DNA from: Bifidobacterium tibiigranuli
GTDB lineage: Bacteria; Actinomycetota; Actinomycetes; Actinomycetales; Bifidobacteriaceae
NCBI RefSeq assembly: GCF_009371885.1
Contig: NZ_QLZA01000001.1
Coordinates: forward strand, 248,001-312,000
Direction of reading: 5' to 3'
Length of the DNA stretch: 64,000 nucleotides
The position numbers and the translations under genes are program-made. Of this stretch, positions 28,652 to 36,424 are shown in pieces. Below the pieces are notes generated by a model that did no database searches, was not told the DNA's origin, and saw only the letters and a list, made by a program, of their open reading frames with translations. Positions within the stretch are counted from its first letter, which is position 1, and each line of letters starts with the position of its first letter.

Positions 28652-29662
28652 ATGGACAAACTGGCACCGTGGTTCGAAGCATCGCGTAACGACCATATGA
28701 TCGCTTTCCAGCATGGGCACCGCTTCGTGGTGTACCTGGGCAAGGAAGCGGCTGACACCATCGAGACTGTGCTCGATGTCATTCAGCAATCCGAAGGTTG
28801 CGAAGCGGCACTGGGCAATTTCTCCGAAGAATCCCGGCCGGTGGCCAAGGCAATCATGCACAAGCTGCGCAGCTATGGCATACTGCAGGATCTTTCGCAA
28901 CAGGGCGCCGCGTCTTGGGCGCTCGCAGCCAAGGAGATTGTGGGTGGAGAAATGTCATGCGAAGACATAGAAACGAAGGAAAATCAGGTGAAGCTTATTG
29001 TCATCAGCAATGGCACAGTGCCGGATGTGGCGCGGATGCTCGCACAAGAGAACGGATTGCGCAACACCCGATGGGTCGAAAACGTCACAGAGGAGCAGAT
29101 ATTCGACATTTTGGACGGTGAAGACGAGGAAGGCCTGATTGTGTACAGTCCGACTGCGCACAATGATCGCCTTGGCGCAGCCATCAATCGATGGGCGCTT
29201 TCGCGCGAGCGGGCATGGATGCAGATACTTCCTTACAACGGCGGGGAAGCCGTCATCGGGCCGTTGTTCATTCCGCGCCAGACCGCCTGCTACGAATGCT
29301 TCCGGCTGAGGAGAAGGGCCGCGTCGGCGCATGGCAAGGATCAGCGGGTCATGGACGATGGCGATGCGATCACCTTCGCCAACTCCGGTGCGAGCAGCTG
29401 GAACAGCCCTGCCGAGTCGGGCATCGTCTGGTCGATGTTCTTCCAGCTGCTGTCCATAGAGATGCTCGACCTGCATTCTCTTCCCATGACGCCGTTGCGA
29501 GGCCAGGCGCATACTGTCTGCTTCGACGAGTGCGGCGTTGCCGTGGAGCATCATCGCGTCTTCACCGTGCCGCGGTGCCCGGCATGTCGCAAGCCCAGTC
29601 TTCCGATGCCCCAGCCGTGGACTGCAAGCGACCCTTCGTTTGAGTCGGATGAGAAGCATTGA
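28652..29662 (+). CDS. TOMM cyclodehydratase partner, ocin-ThiF-like (C protein)
   Basis: 336-residue partner protein that binds the precursor leader and presents it to YcaO. The first about 85 residues look like a winged-helix peptide-recognition domain. The rest resembles an E1/ThiF-like fold without an adenylation motif, with the two CxxC zinc pairs of the family: Cys213/Cys216 (ACYECFRLR) and Cys309/Cys312 (RCPACRKP). AAGGGA lies a few bases before the ATG. Downstream, four copies of AAGCATTGA begin at its stop. Assignment rests on these motifs plus the YcaO and SagB neighbours. Confidence 0.82.
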   Translation: MDKLAPWFEASRNDHMIAFQHGHRFVVYLGKEAADTIETVLDVIQQSEGCEAALGNFSEESRPVAKAIMHKLRSYGILQDLSQQGAASWALAAKEIVGGEMSCEDIETKENQVKLIVISNGTVPDVARMLAQENGLRNTRWVENVTEEQIFDILDGEDEEGLIVYSPTAHNDRLGAAINRWALSRERAWMQILPYNGGEAVIGPLFIPRQTACYECFRLRRRAASAHGKDQRVMDDGDAITFANSGASSWNSPAESGIVWSMFFQLLSIEMLDLHSLPMTPLRGQAHTVCFDECGVAVEHHRVFTVPRCPACRKPSLPMPQPWTASDPSFESDEKH

Positions 29663-29717
29663 ACGCGGAAGCATTGATTGAAGGCTAAGCATTGAAGGCT
29701 TAAAAGCTAAGCATTGA
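29654..29717 (+). repeat. Four direct copies of AAGCATTGA
   Basis: Copies at 29654, 29669, 29687 and 29709 in 64 bases, spanning the stop of the partner gene (the TGA of the first copy is the stop codon) and the gap before ycaO. Looks like slipped-strand duplication of the gene end; each copy carries a TGA in a different phase. Confidence 0.75.
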
Positions 29718-29730
29718 ACGGGAGGACATG

Positions 29731-31131
29731 ATGAACATAGACGTAACGAAACCGTGGGTCGACAGGACGAAAAGCGCCGTGTACCTCGAACAGTTCGCGT
29801 CGCCGTATCTGGGCGTTGCCCCGGCTGAGTTCGATATCACGTATCAGCCGCAGGAGCTGCCCTCGACCTATGTCAGCATCGAATGCTGCAAGTCGGACGA
29901 GCTTATCGGGTACCCTGCCAACCCCTCGAACGGCGGGGGAGGAACGGACAAGCAGGCGTCGCGGTGGGCCGGCATTGCGGAAACAATCGAACGATATTCA
30001 GCCGTCTACATTCCCGAAGAGCGCATATCGCATGGTTCCGCAGGCGCGCACGACCTTGTTCTTCCCGGGGGTGGCACGCCGTTTTCCGCGGCGCAGTATC
30101 GTTCGGAAGGTTTTCCCTACGCGCCTTTCAGCGATGCACAGGGCATACCGCTGATAGCTGCTTCGGATGTGCTTGCCGGCACCGAAGTCGCCGTGCCGGC
30201 GCAGTGGGTCTTTCTGAATCCGAGATTTGCGGATACCGCCACTCAGGTGCCTAGGCAGGCGACGGAGCAGCCCCTCCGACAGCCTCTCCAACCTCACCTC
30301 GGGCAGATATGCTACGCCACCAGCAACGGGCTGGCCTGCGGGCCTGACATGGAGGAAGCGTTCCTGTCAGCGTTGCTTGAAGCGGCCGAGCGCGATGCCA
30401 TCATGATCACATGGAATGCGCAGTGGAGCGCGCCGCTTGTCGACTTGGAGTCAAGTCCGGAGACACGCGACTTCGTGCGGGACTACGCCTCACGCACGAA
30501 TCTCGAATTCGCGGCTCTCGACCTGACGCAGGTGAACGGAATCCCCGCGTGCCTGGGCACTGTCACGTTCTATGACGGTCAGCGCCGGCGAGTGCTGGGC
30601 GTTGGCGGAAAAGCCTCATGGACGCTAGGGAAAGCCGCGGTAGGCGCGTTGACTGAGGCGCTGCTCACGATGGGCTATTCGCGCAGCGTGTGCGAGAAGC
30701 GCGGCGTGATTCCCGATGACGCCGACTTTGCGACGACGGTGCTCGATCTCGAAGATCATGTGCGCCTATTCGCTTCCACGAAGCGCGTCAATGAGAGCCG
30801 CTGGCTGACGCAATCCGCCGAACGCACGGACATCGGTGCCGCTCAGGCGGTTGCGGGAAGCACTCCCGGGCAGATTGCCATGCATGCGCTGGAAATCCTA
30901 AGGAGTAGCGGCATTCGCTGCGCGGGCGTCGACGTGACGGCTCCGGACATCGCCGAGACGCCGTTGCGAGTGGTGAAAGTCGTTTCCGACAAGCTCGTGC
31001 CCTTGAGCGTCGGCTGGAAAAACCGATACAACGGTTTCGACCGGCTGTTCTCGGTCCCCTCGCGGCTGCCGGGCTGCCGAGCCGTTGCGCGGGAAGCGGA
31101 TCTGAACCCGCTGCCGCATCCGTTCCCGTAG
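29731..31131 (+). CDS. YcaO-domain azoline cyclodehydratase (D protein)
   Basis: 466-residue YcaO protein, the ATP-using enzyme that turns Cys and Ser/Thr of the precursor into azolines. ATP/Mg-binding glutamates are visible: Glu84 and Glu87 in GIAETIERYSA and Glu217/Glu220 in ALLEAAERDA, plus the later GALTEALL. The C-terminus is PLPHPFP, the Pro-x-Pro-x-Pro tail needed by TOMM cyclodehydratases for activity. GGAGGA precedes two tandem ATGs (29728, 29731); the second has better spacing. It lies 69 bases after its partner gene. Confidence 0.93.
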   Translation: MNIDVTKPWVDRTKSAVYLEQFASPYLGVAPAEFDITYQPQELPSTYVSIECCKSDELIGYPANPSNGGGGTDKQASRWAGIAETIERYSAVYIPEERISHGSAGAHDLVLPGGGTPFSAAQYRSEGFPYAPFSDAQGIPLIAASDVLAGTEVAVPAQWVFLNPRFADTATQVPRQATEQPLRQPLQPHLGQICYATSNGLACGPDMEEAFLSALLEAAERDAIMITWNAQWSAPLVDLESSPETRDFVRDYASRTNLEFAALDLTQVNGIPACLGTVTFYDGQRRRVLGVGGKASWTLGKAAVGALTEALLTMGYSRSVCEKRGVIPDDADFATTVLDLEDHVRLFASTKRVNESRWLTQSAERTDIGAAQAVAGSTPGQIAMHALEILRSSGIRCAGVDVTAPDIAETPLRVVKVVSDKLVPLSVGWKNRYNGFDRLFSVPSRLPGCRAVAREADLNPLPHPFP

Positions 31132-31259
31132 ATCGGGGAGTGCGGCGGGTGCGACGGGCATGGCGAACGCGGTGAATGAAACGATATCAGCAGTCGAGAC
31201 GGATAGACGAGACGACGTTGACAAGTAACAACAGCATTGACAGGTAAGGCGGCAGCATT

Positions 31260-32069
31260 ATGGCAATCCCCAATATTGAATCAATTATCAGGGCCCATTC
31301 CGATTTTTCCATGGACGACCCAGCGGAGCAGTACATTGAGGCGACGAAAATGCATCGTCTCACCTTTGGCATCGACATGCCGGACACCCACAGTCTGCAT
31401 GACAAGCCCGAGCTGATCAAAGCCACGTGGAGGGCGACGAAGCAGACGGATGGGCGCGTGATAACGCTTGACGATCCCAACGTGGACGATGACCTGTCGC
31501 AGGCGCTCAAAAGCAGGCGAACCGTCCAACGCTTCCCGACGTTCAAGGCGTTTCGTGATGACGACATATCGCAGCTATGCTGGAGCGCGGACGGCGTGAG
31601 CGGAAGCCTGGTTGAAGAAAAGGGCCATTGGGGCAGGACCGCGCCCAGCGGCGGCGCGCTGTACCCGCGAGACGTGTATCTTATCTTCCCGAAGGCCGAT
31701 GCCGCGCACGCAGGCTCCTGGCATTACAACCCATACGAGCAGCGGCTCGAACACGTTGATGACGCGACGCTCGATGAGGTATTCAGCGACTCATGGCAGC
31801 AACGCGCCGTGGCGAATGCCTCCGTGTGCTTCGTCGTCGCTGGGGTGTTCTGGCGCAATCGCTTCAAATACAATCTGCGCGGGACGCGCTTCGCGCTGAT
31901 TGAGTCCGGCATGGTGACGCAGAATCTCCTGCTTGCGGCGCAGCGCCAGCACTGGGCCTCCATGCCGTTCGGCGGCTATTACGATGACGAGCTCTGCCAT
32001 GCCCTGCATCTCGATGGCCTGAACGAATCCCCGCTTTCGGTCGTGTTCATCGGCGCGCGCGGGCAGTAG
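31260..32069 (+). CDS. SagB-type azoline dehydrogenase (B protein)
   Basis: 269-residue FMN-dependent nitroreductase-fold oxidase that aromatises azolines to thiazoles and oxazoles. FMN-contact motif TAPSGGALYPRDVY (128-140) and the catalytic-type Lys203-Tyr204 in FKYNLRGTRF match the McbC/SagB pattern; the end ESPLSVVFIGARG is typical. AAGGCGG precedes the ATG. It is the last gene of the cluster, 128 bases after ycaO, and a terminator follows. No transporter, protease or methyltransferase gene lies next to it. Confidence 0.92.
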   Translation: MAIPNIESIIRAHSDFSMDDPAEQYIEATKMHRLTFGIDMPDTHSLHDKPELIKATWRATKQTDGRVITLDDPNVDDDLSQALKSRRTVQRFPTFKAFRDDDISQLCWSADGVSGSLVEEKGHWGRTAPSGGALYPRDVYLIFPKADAAHAGSWHYNPYEQRLEHVDDATLDEVFSDSWQQRAVANASVCFVVAGVFWRNRFKYNLRGTRFALIESGMVTQNLLLAAQRQHWASMPFGGYYDDELCHALHLDGLNESPLSVVFIGARGQ

Positions 32070-32086
32070 ACGGGCTAGGCAGATTC

Positions 32087-32135
32087 ATGCCCCTTTCGTG
32101 ACGCTAAGTCGAAGCAAGCGTCACAAAAAGGGCAT
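32087..32135 (+). terminator. Terminator of the TOMM operon
   Basis: Long imperfect stem: ATGCCCCTTTCGTGACGCT (32087-32105) against AGCGTCACAAAAAGGGCAT (32117-32135). A further direct copy, ATGCCCCTTTCATGACG, lies at 32150, so the element may be a duplicated terminator. Confidence 0.7.
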
Positions 32136-32268
32136 TCTCCTGTGAATAAATGCCCCTTTCATGACGGCTGGCCAAGTCGGCAGGTACATTAGGTCGCAAG
32201 GGTGTCGGTGAAGCGCGTATTTAGTGTGCATTGTGTACACTATTATCAGTTGTGCTATTGTTTACCAT

Positions 32269-32532
32269 ATGAACACTATGACTTCTCAAATCACCACGCG
32301 CGAGCTTCGCAGCCGCCTTTCCGATGTGCTTGGCCGTGCGATGTACGGCGGCGAGCGCATCGGTATCACGCGCAATGGCAAGCTCGCTGCCGTGGTCATC
32401 AGCGTTGAGGATCTCAACGAGTTGGAGGGGTTTGAGATGGCTCAGGATGTCGCGGAGTACCGCGACGCCAAGGCTGCGGACGATGGCGTTCGGGTCAGCC
32501 TAGATGAGCTTCGGGCCAGCTTGGCTCGTTGA
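32269..32532 (+). CDS. Phd/YefM-type antitoxin
   Basis: 87 residues. The N-terminal segment ITTRELRSRLSDVL, GERIGITRNGKLAAVVISVEDL is the Phd/YefM DNA-binding and dimer fold; an acidic toxin-binding tail follows. ATG 32269 is taken; ATG 32278 is possible. There is no clear ribosome site, and the upstream palindrome GTGTACAC near 32231 may be an operator. It precedes a RelE-type toxin by 33 bases. Confidence 0.82.
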   Translation: MNTMTSQITTRELRSRLSDVLGRAMYGGERIGITRNGKLAAVVISVEDLNELEGFEMAQDVAEYRDAKAADDGVRVSLDELRASLAR

Positions 32533-32565
32533 GCTGGGTAGGAAAACGGGCATGTGGACACTTCT

Positions 32566-32829
32566 ATGAGCTATCACATTGAATTCACCACGGCTGCAGC
32601 GCGGCAAATTCGCAAGCTCCCTCATTCGGTGTCAAATCGGATTCTTGATGCGATTGCAGCTCTTGGTGAAGACCCGCGGCCGCCCGGCTGCAAGAAGCTG
32701 GCGGGAGAACAAACTGCTTGGCGTATACGCATCGGTGATTACCGGGTCATTTATGACGTTGTTGATGCGACGCTTACCGTATGCGTCGTTCGAGTCGGGC
32801 ATCGCCGAGAGATTTACCGTGCGCTGTAG
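32566..32829 (+). CDS. RelE/ParE-type toxin
   Basis: 87 residues: HIEFTTAAARQIRKLP, then the core GDYRVIYDVVDATLTVCVVRVGHRREIY with the Arg/His/Tyr set of RelE mRNA interferases. The ATG at 32566 gives the family-typical start; GTG 32554 is in frame. Paired with the Phd-type antitoxin upstream and placed just past the TOMM terminator, as if stabilising the island. Confidence 0.87.
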   Translation: MSYHIEFTTAAARQIRKLPHSVSNRILDAIAALGEDPRPPGCKKLAGEQTAWRIRIGDYRVIYDVVDATLTVCVVRVGHRREIYRAL

Positions 32830-32898
32830 TTTCTAGCGGAATGTAACTTGGCAAATATATGGCATAGATCGTGGCGATTTACTGCGGCGAGTTGCGGT

Positions 32899-33111
32899 TT
32901 ACGACTCGGGTTCGGGGAGGGCGAAGAGGTCTTCGACGCTGACGCCTAGTACTTGAGCTAGGCGCAGGGCGAGCGGGGTGGAGGGGATGAAAACGCCGTT
33001 TTCGACGGTGTTGACCGTTTTGCGTGAGACGCCGACTTGGCGGGCAAGTTCGGCTTGAGTCAGGCCGCAGCGGGTGCGGTGCTCTTTCAGGTGGACGATC
33101 AGTTCAGACAT
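32899..33111 (-). CDS. XRE-family helix-turn-helix regulator
   Basis: 70-residue Cro/CI-type repressor: helix-turn-helix GLTQAELARQVGVSRKTVNTVENG and a short C-terminal helix. Its start overlaps the end of the preceding membrane-protein gene by 8 bases. Such pairs of a small membrane protein and short XRE regulator are common in actinobacteria and often self-regulating; direct repeats at 33575 fit as its operator. Confidence 0.85.
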   Translation of the reverse strand: MSELIVHLKEHRTRCGLTQAELARQVGVSRKTVNTVENGVFIPSTPLALRLAQVLGVSVEDLFALPEPES

Positions 33112-33550
33112 TGGCCCGTATGTCGGTGACGGCGAAGCTGATGCCAGCGGCGACAAGCGCCGCGCTGATCGAAGCTATCGGCCACCAAACCGGGGCGGTC
33201 CAGATGCGGAACGCCGAAAGACATTGCACAAACCCGCTGGCGCAGAAGACTCCGAACGCCCAGCGGGTGGCGTTGGCGCGATTCACCTTGGTGAACTCGT
33301 CGTTGAGGATGCGGCGCTCGGCGCGCGTCCAGCTCAGATAGCCGGGAGTGCCGTATATATACGTTGAAAGAAGAAGTGCATATACACACCAGAGCAGTCT
33401 TCCATCGAAGATATTGGATTCGTTCAGTCCAGAGCCGTGGAGCGTCGCCAAGCATACACTGACTGAGAAGCATGCGAAGGCAAGTGTCGTCAGCAGCACC
33501 ACCCGGCCGCGACGGGTCGTATACTCCTCAACTGTCTGTCGTTTTCCCAT
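33104..33550 (-). CDS. Four-helix membrane protein beside XRE regulator
   Basis: 148 residues with four predicted membrane helices: two in the first half (LLTTLAFACFSVSVCLATL, LLWCVYALLLSTYIYG) and two in the second (WAFGVFCASGFVQCLSAF, WWPIASISAALVAAGISFAV), separated by a charged loop. AGAGGA is just before the ATG. First gene of a two-gene operon with the XRE regulator. Function unknown. Confidence 0.78.
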   Translation of the reverse strand: MGKRQTVEEYTTRRGRVVLLTTLAFACFSVSVCLATLHGSGLNESNIFDGRLLWCVYALLLSTYIYGTPGYLSWTRAERRILNDEFTKVNRANATRWAFGVFCASGFVQCLSAFRIWTAPVWWPIASISAALVAAGISFAVTDIRANV

Positions 33551-33574
33551 AGTTGTCCTCTTTCATCAAAGTGT

Positions 33575-33610
33575 AACCTATAGGTGACATTATAACCCTA
33601 AGGTGACATT
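33575..33610 (-). promoter_or_regulatory. Tandem 17-bp direct repeats over a -10 box
   Basis: AACCTATAGGTGACATT (33575-33591) and AACCCTAAGGTGACATT (33594-33610), 14 of 17 identical, 19 bases apart. On the minus strand TATAAT lies between them (33591-33596), so the repeats frame the -10 element of the membrane-protein/XRE operon and look like its operator. Confidence 0.6.
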
Positions 33611-33737
33611 CGACATACTGGAGGGTGTACGTTTATTCCAACTGGCGGTATGACAGCAGCTGTTGGCATTGGACACCGAACAATGGTGACCTTGCATCAA
33701 TGAGAAGCGACGACCGCTTAGGTTATTAGCAGAGAGC

Positions 33738-34082
33738 ATGAACGATACATTGATGAACACGTTTTATGTCACCAATGCAGAGCGCCCGGTGGCTTATATC
33801 GACGAAAGCTATGATACGGACCCGGCTCATACACGCAACTTCTACATCCTCAGCGCTGTCTTGGTAGAAAGCGCCCAGCGAGACGTGCTAAGAAGCGGCT
33901 TGGTCAGAAGGGCCGCTTCCAGCTACTGGCATACTAGTGAAGCACTTCGTACTGAAGAGGGACGTGTCCACGTTCACACGCTTCTCACATATCTAGCGGA
34001 TGATGCAGGAAGCGAGCAATGTGTCATTAGTGTGCTTCAGCACGTCCAGCAGAAGGATGACACCGGCGAATTAGCCGAATAA
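33738..34082 (+). CDS. Short DUF3800-like protein
   Basis: 114 residues. The start VAYIDESYDTD...NFYILSAVLVE resembles the N-terminus of DUF3800 proteins (Y-I-D-E-S-G), a nuclease-like fold, but the length is about half of the family norm and the C-terminal catalytic part is absent, so it may be truncated. Weak ribosome site (AGAGAG). It follows the XRE operator region on the opposite strand. Confidence 0.5.
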   Translation: MNDTLMNTFYVTNAERPVAYIDESYDTDPAHTRNFYILSAVLVESAQRDVLRSGLVRRAASSYWHTSEALRTEEGRVHVHTLLTYLADDAGSEQCVISVLQHVQQKDDTGELAE

Positions 34083-34317
34083 TATAACGAATAATATGAA
34101 TCCTGCGGCTGCCGTGGCTACACCGCAGGATTCGACGTTGATGAGCAGCCGGCGCTGCCGTGGCTACACGACCGACCAATTCGATCCACCATGTAGAGGA
34201 TATGAATCTTTGCTCATTTCAAATACTACGGCATGAGTTGCGTCATATCAATCGGCAGATTCCGTCGCATCCTTATTACTCCATTGCTTCGCCAGCGCTC
34301 GTTTTTTCTTACTGGAC

Positions 34318-34551
34318 CTATTTCTTGAGTTCGTGTTTCGGTTTCTGGGGCAAGCGCATCTACCGGCGTGGGCTGCGTCCCTAGCCGAATGCATTTTCGC
34401 TGCCCAGTGATGGTCTGCCCGCACTGCGCAGGATGTCCTGGCCCATTTCGGCGGCCTTGTCGCCGGTGATGATAACGCCGGATTCGGTCGGAGCGTCGGA
34501 CTCGGCCCAGGCGGTCAGGTCGTCCAGCTCGTGCTGGTTCAGCTTGCTCAT
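34318..34551 (-). pseudogene. Decayed ribbon-helix-helix (CopG-type) antitoxin
   Basis: Starts well (GGAGGAGG, ATG at 34551) and encodes MSKLNQHELDDLTAWAES...AGRPSLGSENAFG, then a TAG at 34381. In the same frame after that stop come GRSPRR, TAG, MRLPQKPKHELKK, TAG. Actinobacterial antitoxins of this type normally read ...GRPSL...RSPRRQVRLP...L, so the frame is the same gene with in-frame stops. The 56-residue part could still be made. No intact toxin gene follows. The 298 bases of 34083-34380 hold only this tail and two copies of CTGCCGTGGCTACAC (34106, 34152). Confidence 0.75.
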
Positions 34552-34740
34552 GATTGTCCTCCTCCCATCCGTCGGCGGAATTTTCGCGCAGCGGCATGCA
34601 GTGGAATGCCGCATGGCCAATGTATATGGCAATACCATATTATTCGAATGCCACATAGAAACCAGCAATTACCCATGTCCGAAAAACGGCGTATGATTGG
34701 CGAGGTCACCGCCGGTGGCCACCTTGCGTGAAAGAAAGGT

Positions 34741-35847
34741 GTGCCCTTGTCCGTCGAATATGCGTCGCAAGTCGATTCCGTTGCTGAAGATTCCATTGTC
34801 GGGGATGGCGCTGGTGGAAGTGATGCCGTTGGCTCTGCAACCGTTCAGTCTGCGCCAGCCAACGCTTCTGGTTATCCCTCGTCGCTTGTCGGCACCAGCG
34901 TGGTGACCCTTGACGACATATCGACCTCCCAGATAAGCGAGCTGCTGCACCGGGCGCAATACATCGACGCCCACCGCAAGACTGTGGCCCACACCTGCGA
35001 CGGCAGGGTGCTGGCCACGTTGTTCTACGAACCGAGCACACGCACGCGGCTGAGCTTCGAAACCGCGATGCTGCGCCTTGGCGGGCAGGTCATCGGTTTC
35101 GCGGGCGCGCAGCTCTCCTCGGTGAGCAAGGGCGAATCAATCTCTGACACGCTCAAAACCGTGTCCAACTACGTCGACGTCGTCGCCATCCGCCACCCCA
35201 AAGAAGGCGCGGCACTGGTGGCCTCACGCGCGGCTTCAGTGCCGGTCATCAATGCCGGCGACGGCGGGCATATGCACCCCACACAGACTTTGGCCGACCT
35301 CGCCACGCTGCAATCGCGCTTCGGACGCATCCAGAATCTGACTGTCGGGCTGTGCGGCGACCTCACCTTCGGCCGCACCGTGCACAGCCTGATAGAGACG
35401 CTGTGCCGCTTCGGCAATGTCAACTTCGTGCTGATTAGCCCCGATGAGCTTAAAACACCGCAGTACGTGCTCGACCGCATCAACGCGACCCCGACCTGCT
35501 CGTACGTCGAAATGAGCGATCTGGCCGAGGGCATCGGCGACCTCGATGTGCTCTACATGACGCGCGTGCAGAAGGAGCGTTTCTTCAACGAGGACGACTA
35601 CCTGCGGCTGCGCGACACCTATATTCTCGACGCCGACAAGATGCGCCTGGCGAAGCCGGACATGGCGGTGCTGCACCCGCTGCCGCGCGTCAACGAAATC
35701 GCCGTCGAAGTGGATGACGACCCGCGCGCCGCCTACTTCGAGCAGGTGAAGAACGGCATGCTTATGCGCATGGCGCTCGAAAGCGCGGTGATAGGAGACG
35801 AGCTGCCCGGCTATGAGCCGCTGCAGCAGAAGGAGATGAGGGTCTGA
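34741..35847 (+). CDS. pyrB: Aspartate carbamoyltransferase catalytic subunit
   Basis: 368-residue catalytic chain joining carbamoyl phosphate to aspartate, the first committed step of pyrimidine synthesis. The carbamoyl-phosphate motif FYEPSTRTRLSFE and the aspartate-loop region (HPLPRVNEI) are present. The N-terminal about 50 residues are a polar extension absent from the 311-residue E. coli chain. GTG 34741 is taken; TTG 34747 has better spacing from AAAGG. Its TGA overlaps the pyrI ATG. Heads pyrB-I-C-F-E. Confidence 0.95.
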   Translation: MPLSVEYASQVDSVAEDSIVGDGAGGSDAVGSATVQSAPANASGYPSSLVGTSVVTLDDISTSQISELLHRAQYIDAHRKTVAHTCDGRVLATLFYEPSTRTRLSFETAMLRLGGQVIGFAGAQLSSVSKGESISDTLKTVSNYVDVVAIRHPKEGAALVASRAASVPVINAGDGGHMHPTQTLADLATLQSRFGRIQNLTVGLCGDLTFGRTVHSLIETLCRFGNVNFVLISPDELKTPQYVLDRINATPTCSYVEMSDLAEGIGDLDVLYMTRVQKERFFNEDDYLRLRDTYILDADKMRLAKPDMAVLHPLPRVNEIAVEVDDDPRAAYFEQVKNGMLMRMALESAVIGDELPGYEPLQQKEMRV

Positions 35848-36266
35848 TGGAAGTCACCAGCATACAAAACGGCATCATCATCGACCATGTTCCGGCCGGG
35901 CAGGCGCTCAAGGTGCTCGAATATCTCAAAATCAACCCGGCCAAAACGCGGCTGGCGCTGATCATGAACACCACAAGCAACCGCTTCGGCTCGAAGGACA
36001 TCATCAAGATCGAAACCGAGAGAGACATCAACCTTGAGGTGCTCGGATTCGTGGCCCGCCAGGCGACGGTGGACATCGTGCGCGGCGGAACCATCGTCGA
36101 CAAGGTCAGACCGACGCTGCCCGAGCATATCGTCAACGTGCTGACCTGCACGAACCCGCGCTGCGTGACCAGCAGCGAGGTGGGCCTCGACCAGATGTTC
36201 CATCTCGCGCAACGCGAGCGCGGCGAATACCGCTGCGACTACTGCGACGAAAAGGCTAAGCGGTAG
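35847..36266 (+). CDS. pyrI: Aspartate carbamoyltransferase regulatory subunit
   Basis: 139-residue regulatory chain that carries nucleotide effectors and holds catalytic trimers together. The allosteric N-domain is followed by the zinc domain with four Cys (CTNPRC ... CDYC). Start overlaps the pyrB stop by one base, giving coupled translation and subunit balance. Presence of pyrI implies a class B, CTP/ATP-sensitive enzyme. Confidence 0.95.
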   Translation: MEVTSIQNGIIIDHVPAGQALKVLEYLKINPAKTRLALIMNTTSNRFGSKDIIKIETERDINLEVLGFVARQATVDIVRGGTIVDKVRPTLPEHIVNVLTCTNPRCVTSSEVGLDQMFHLAQRERGEYRCDYCDEKAKR

Positions 36267-36424
36267 GAAGACACAGCGGTAGAAGATACAGCGGTGAACG
36301 ACGACGCTGGCGCTGAATCGACAACGCTGCTGCATCGGCGGCATCACATCCGCCATCGTATTGATGGTAATTGATGGTAATTAATAGCAATTGACAGAAG
36401 AACGGCATAGGAACGGGGAGCACA

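Noticed and set aside
34160..34384. Small plus-strand frame (ATG 34204 after AGAGG)
   Set aside because: It is antisense to the decayed antitoxin and has no recognisable content.
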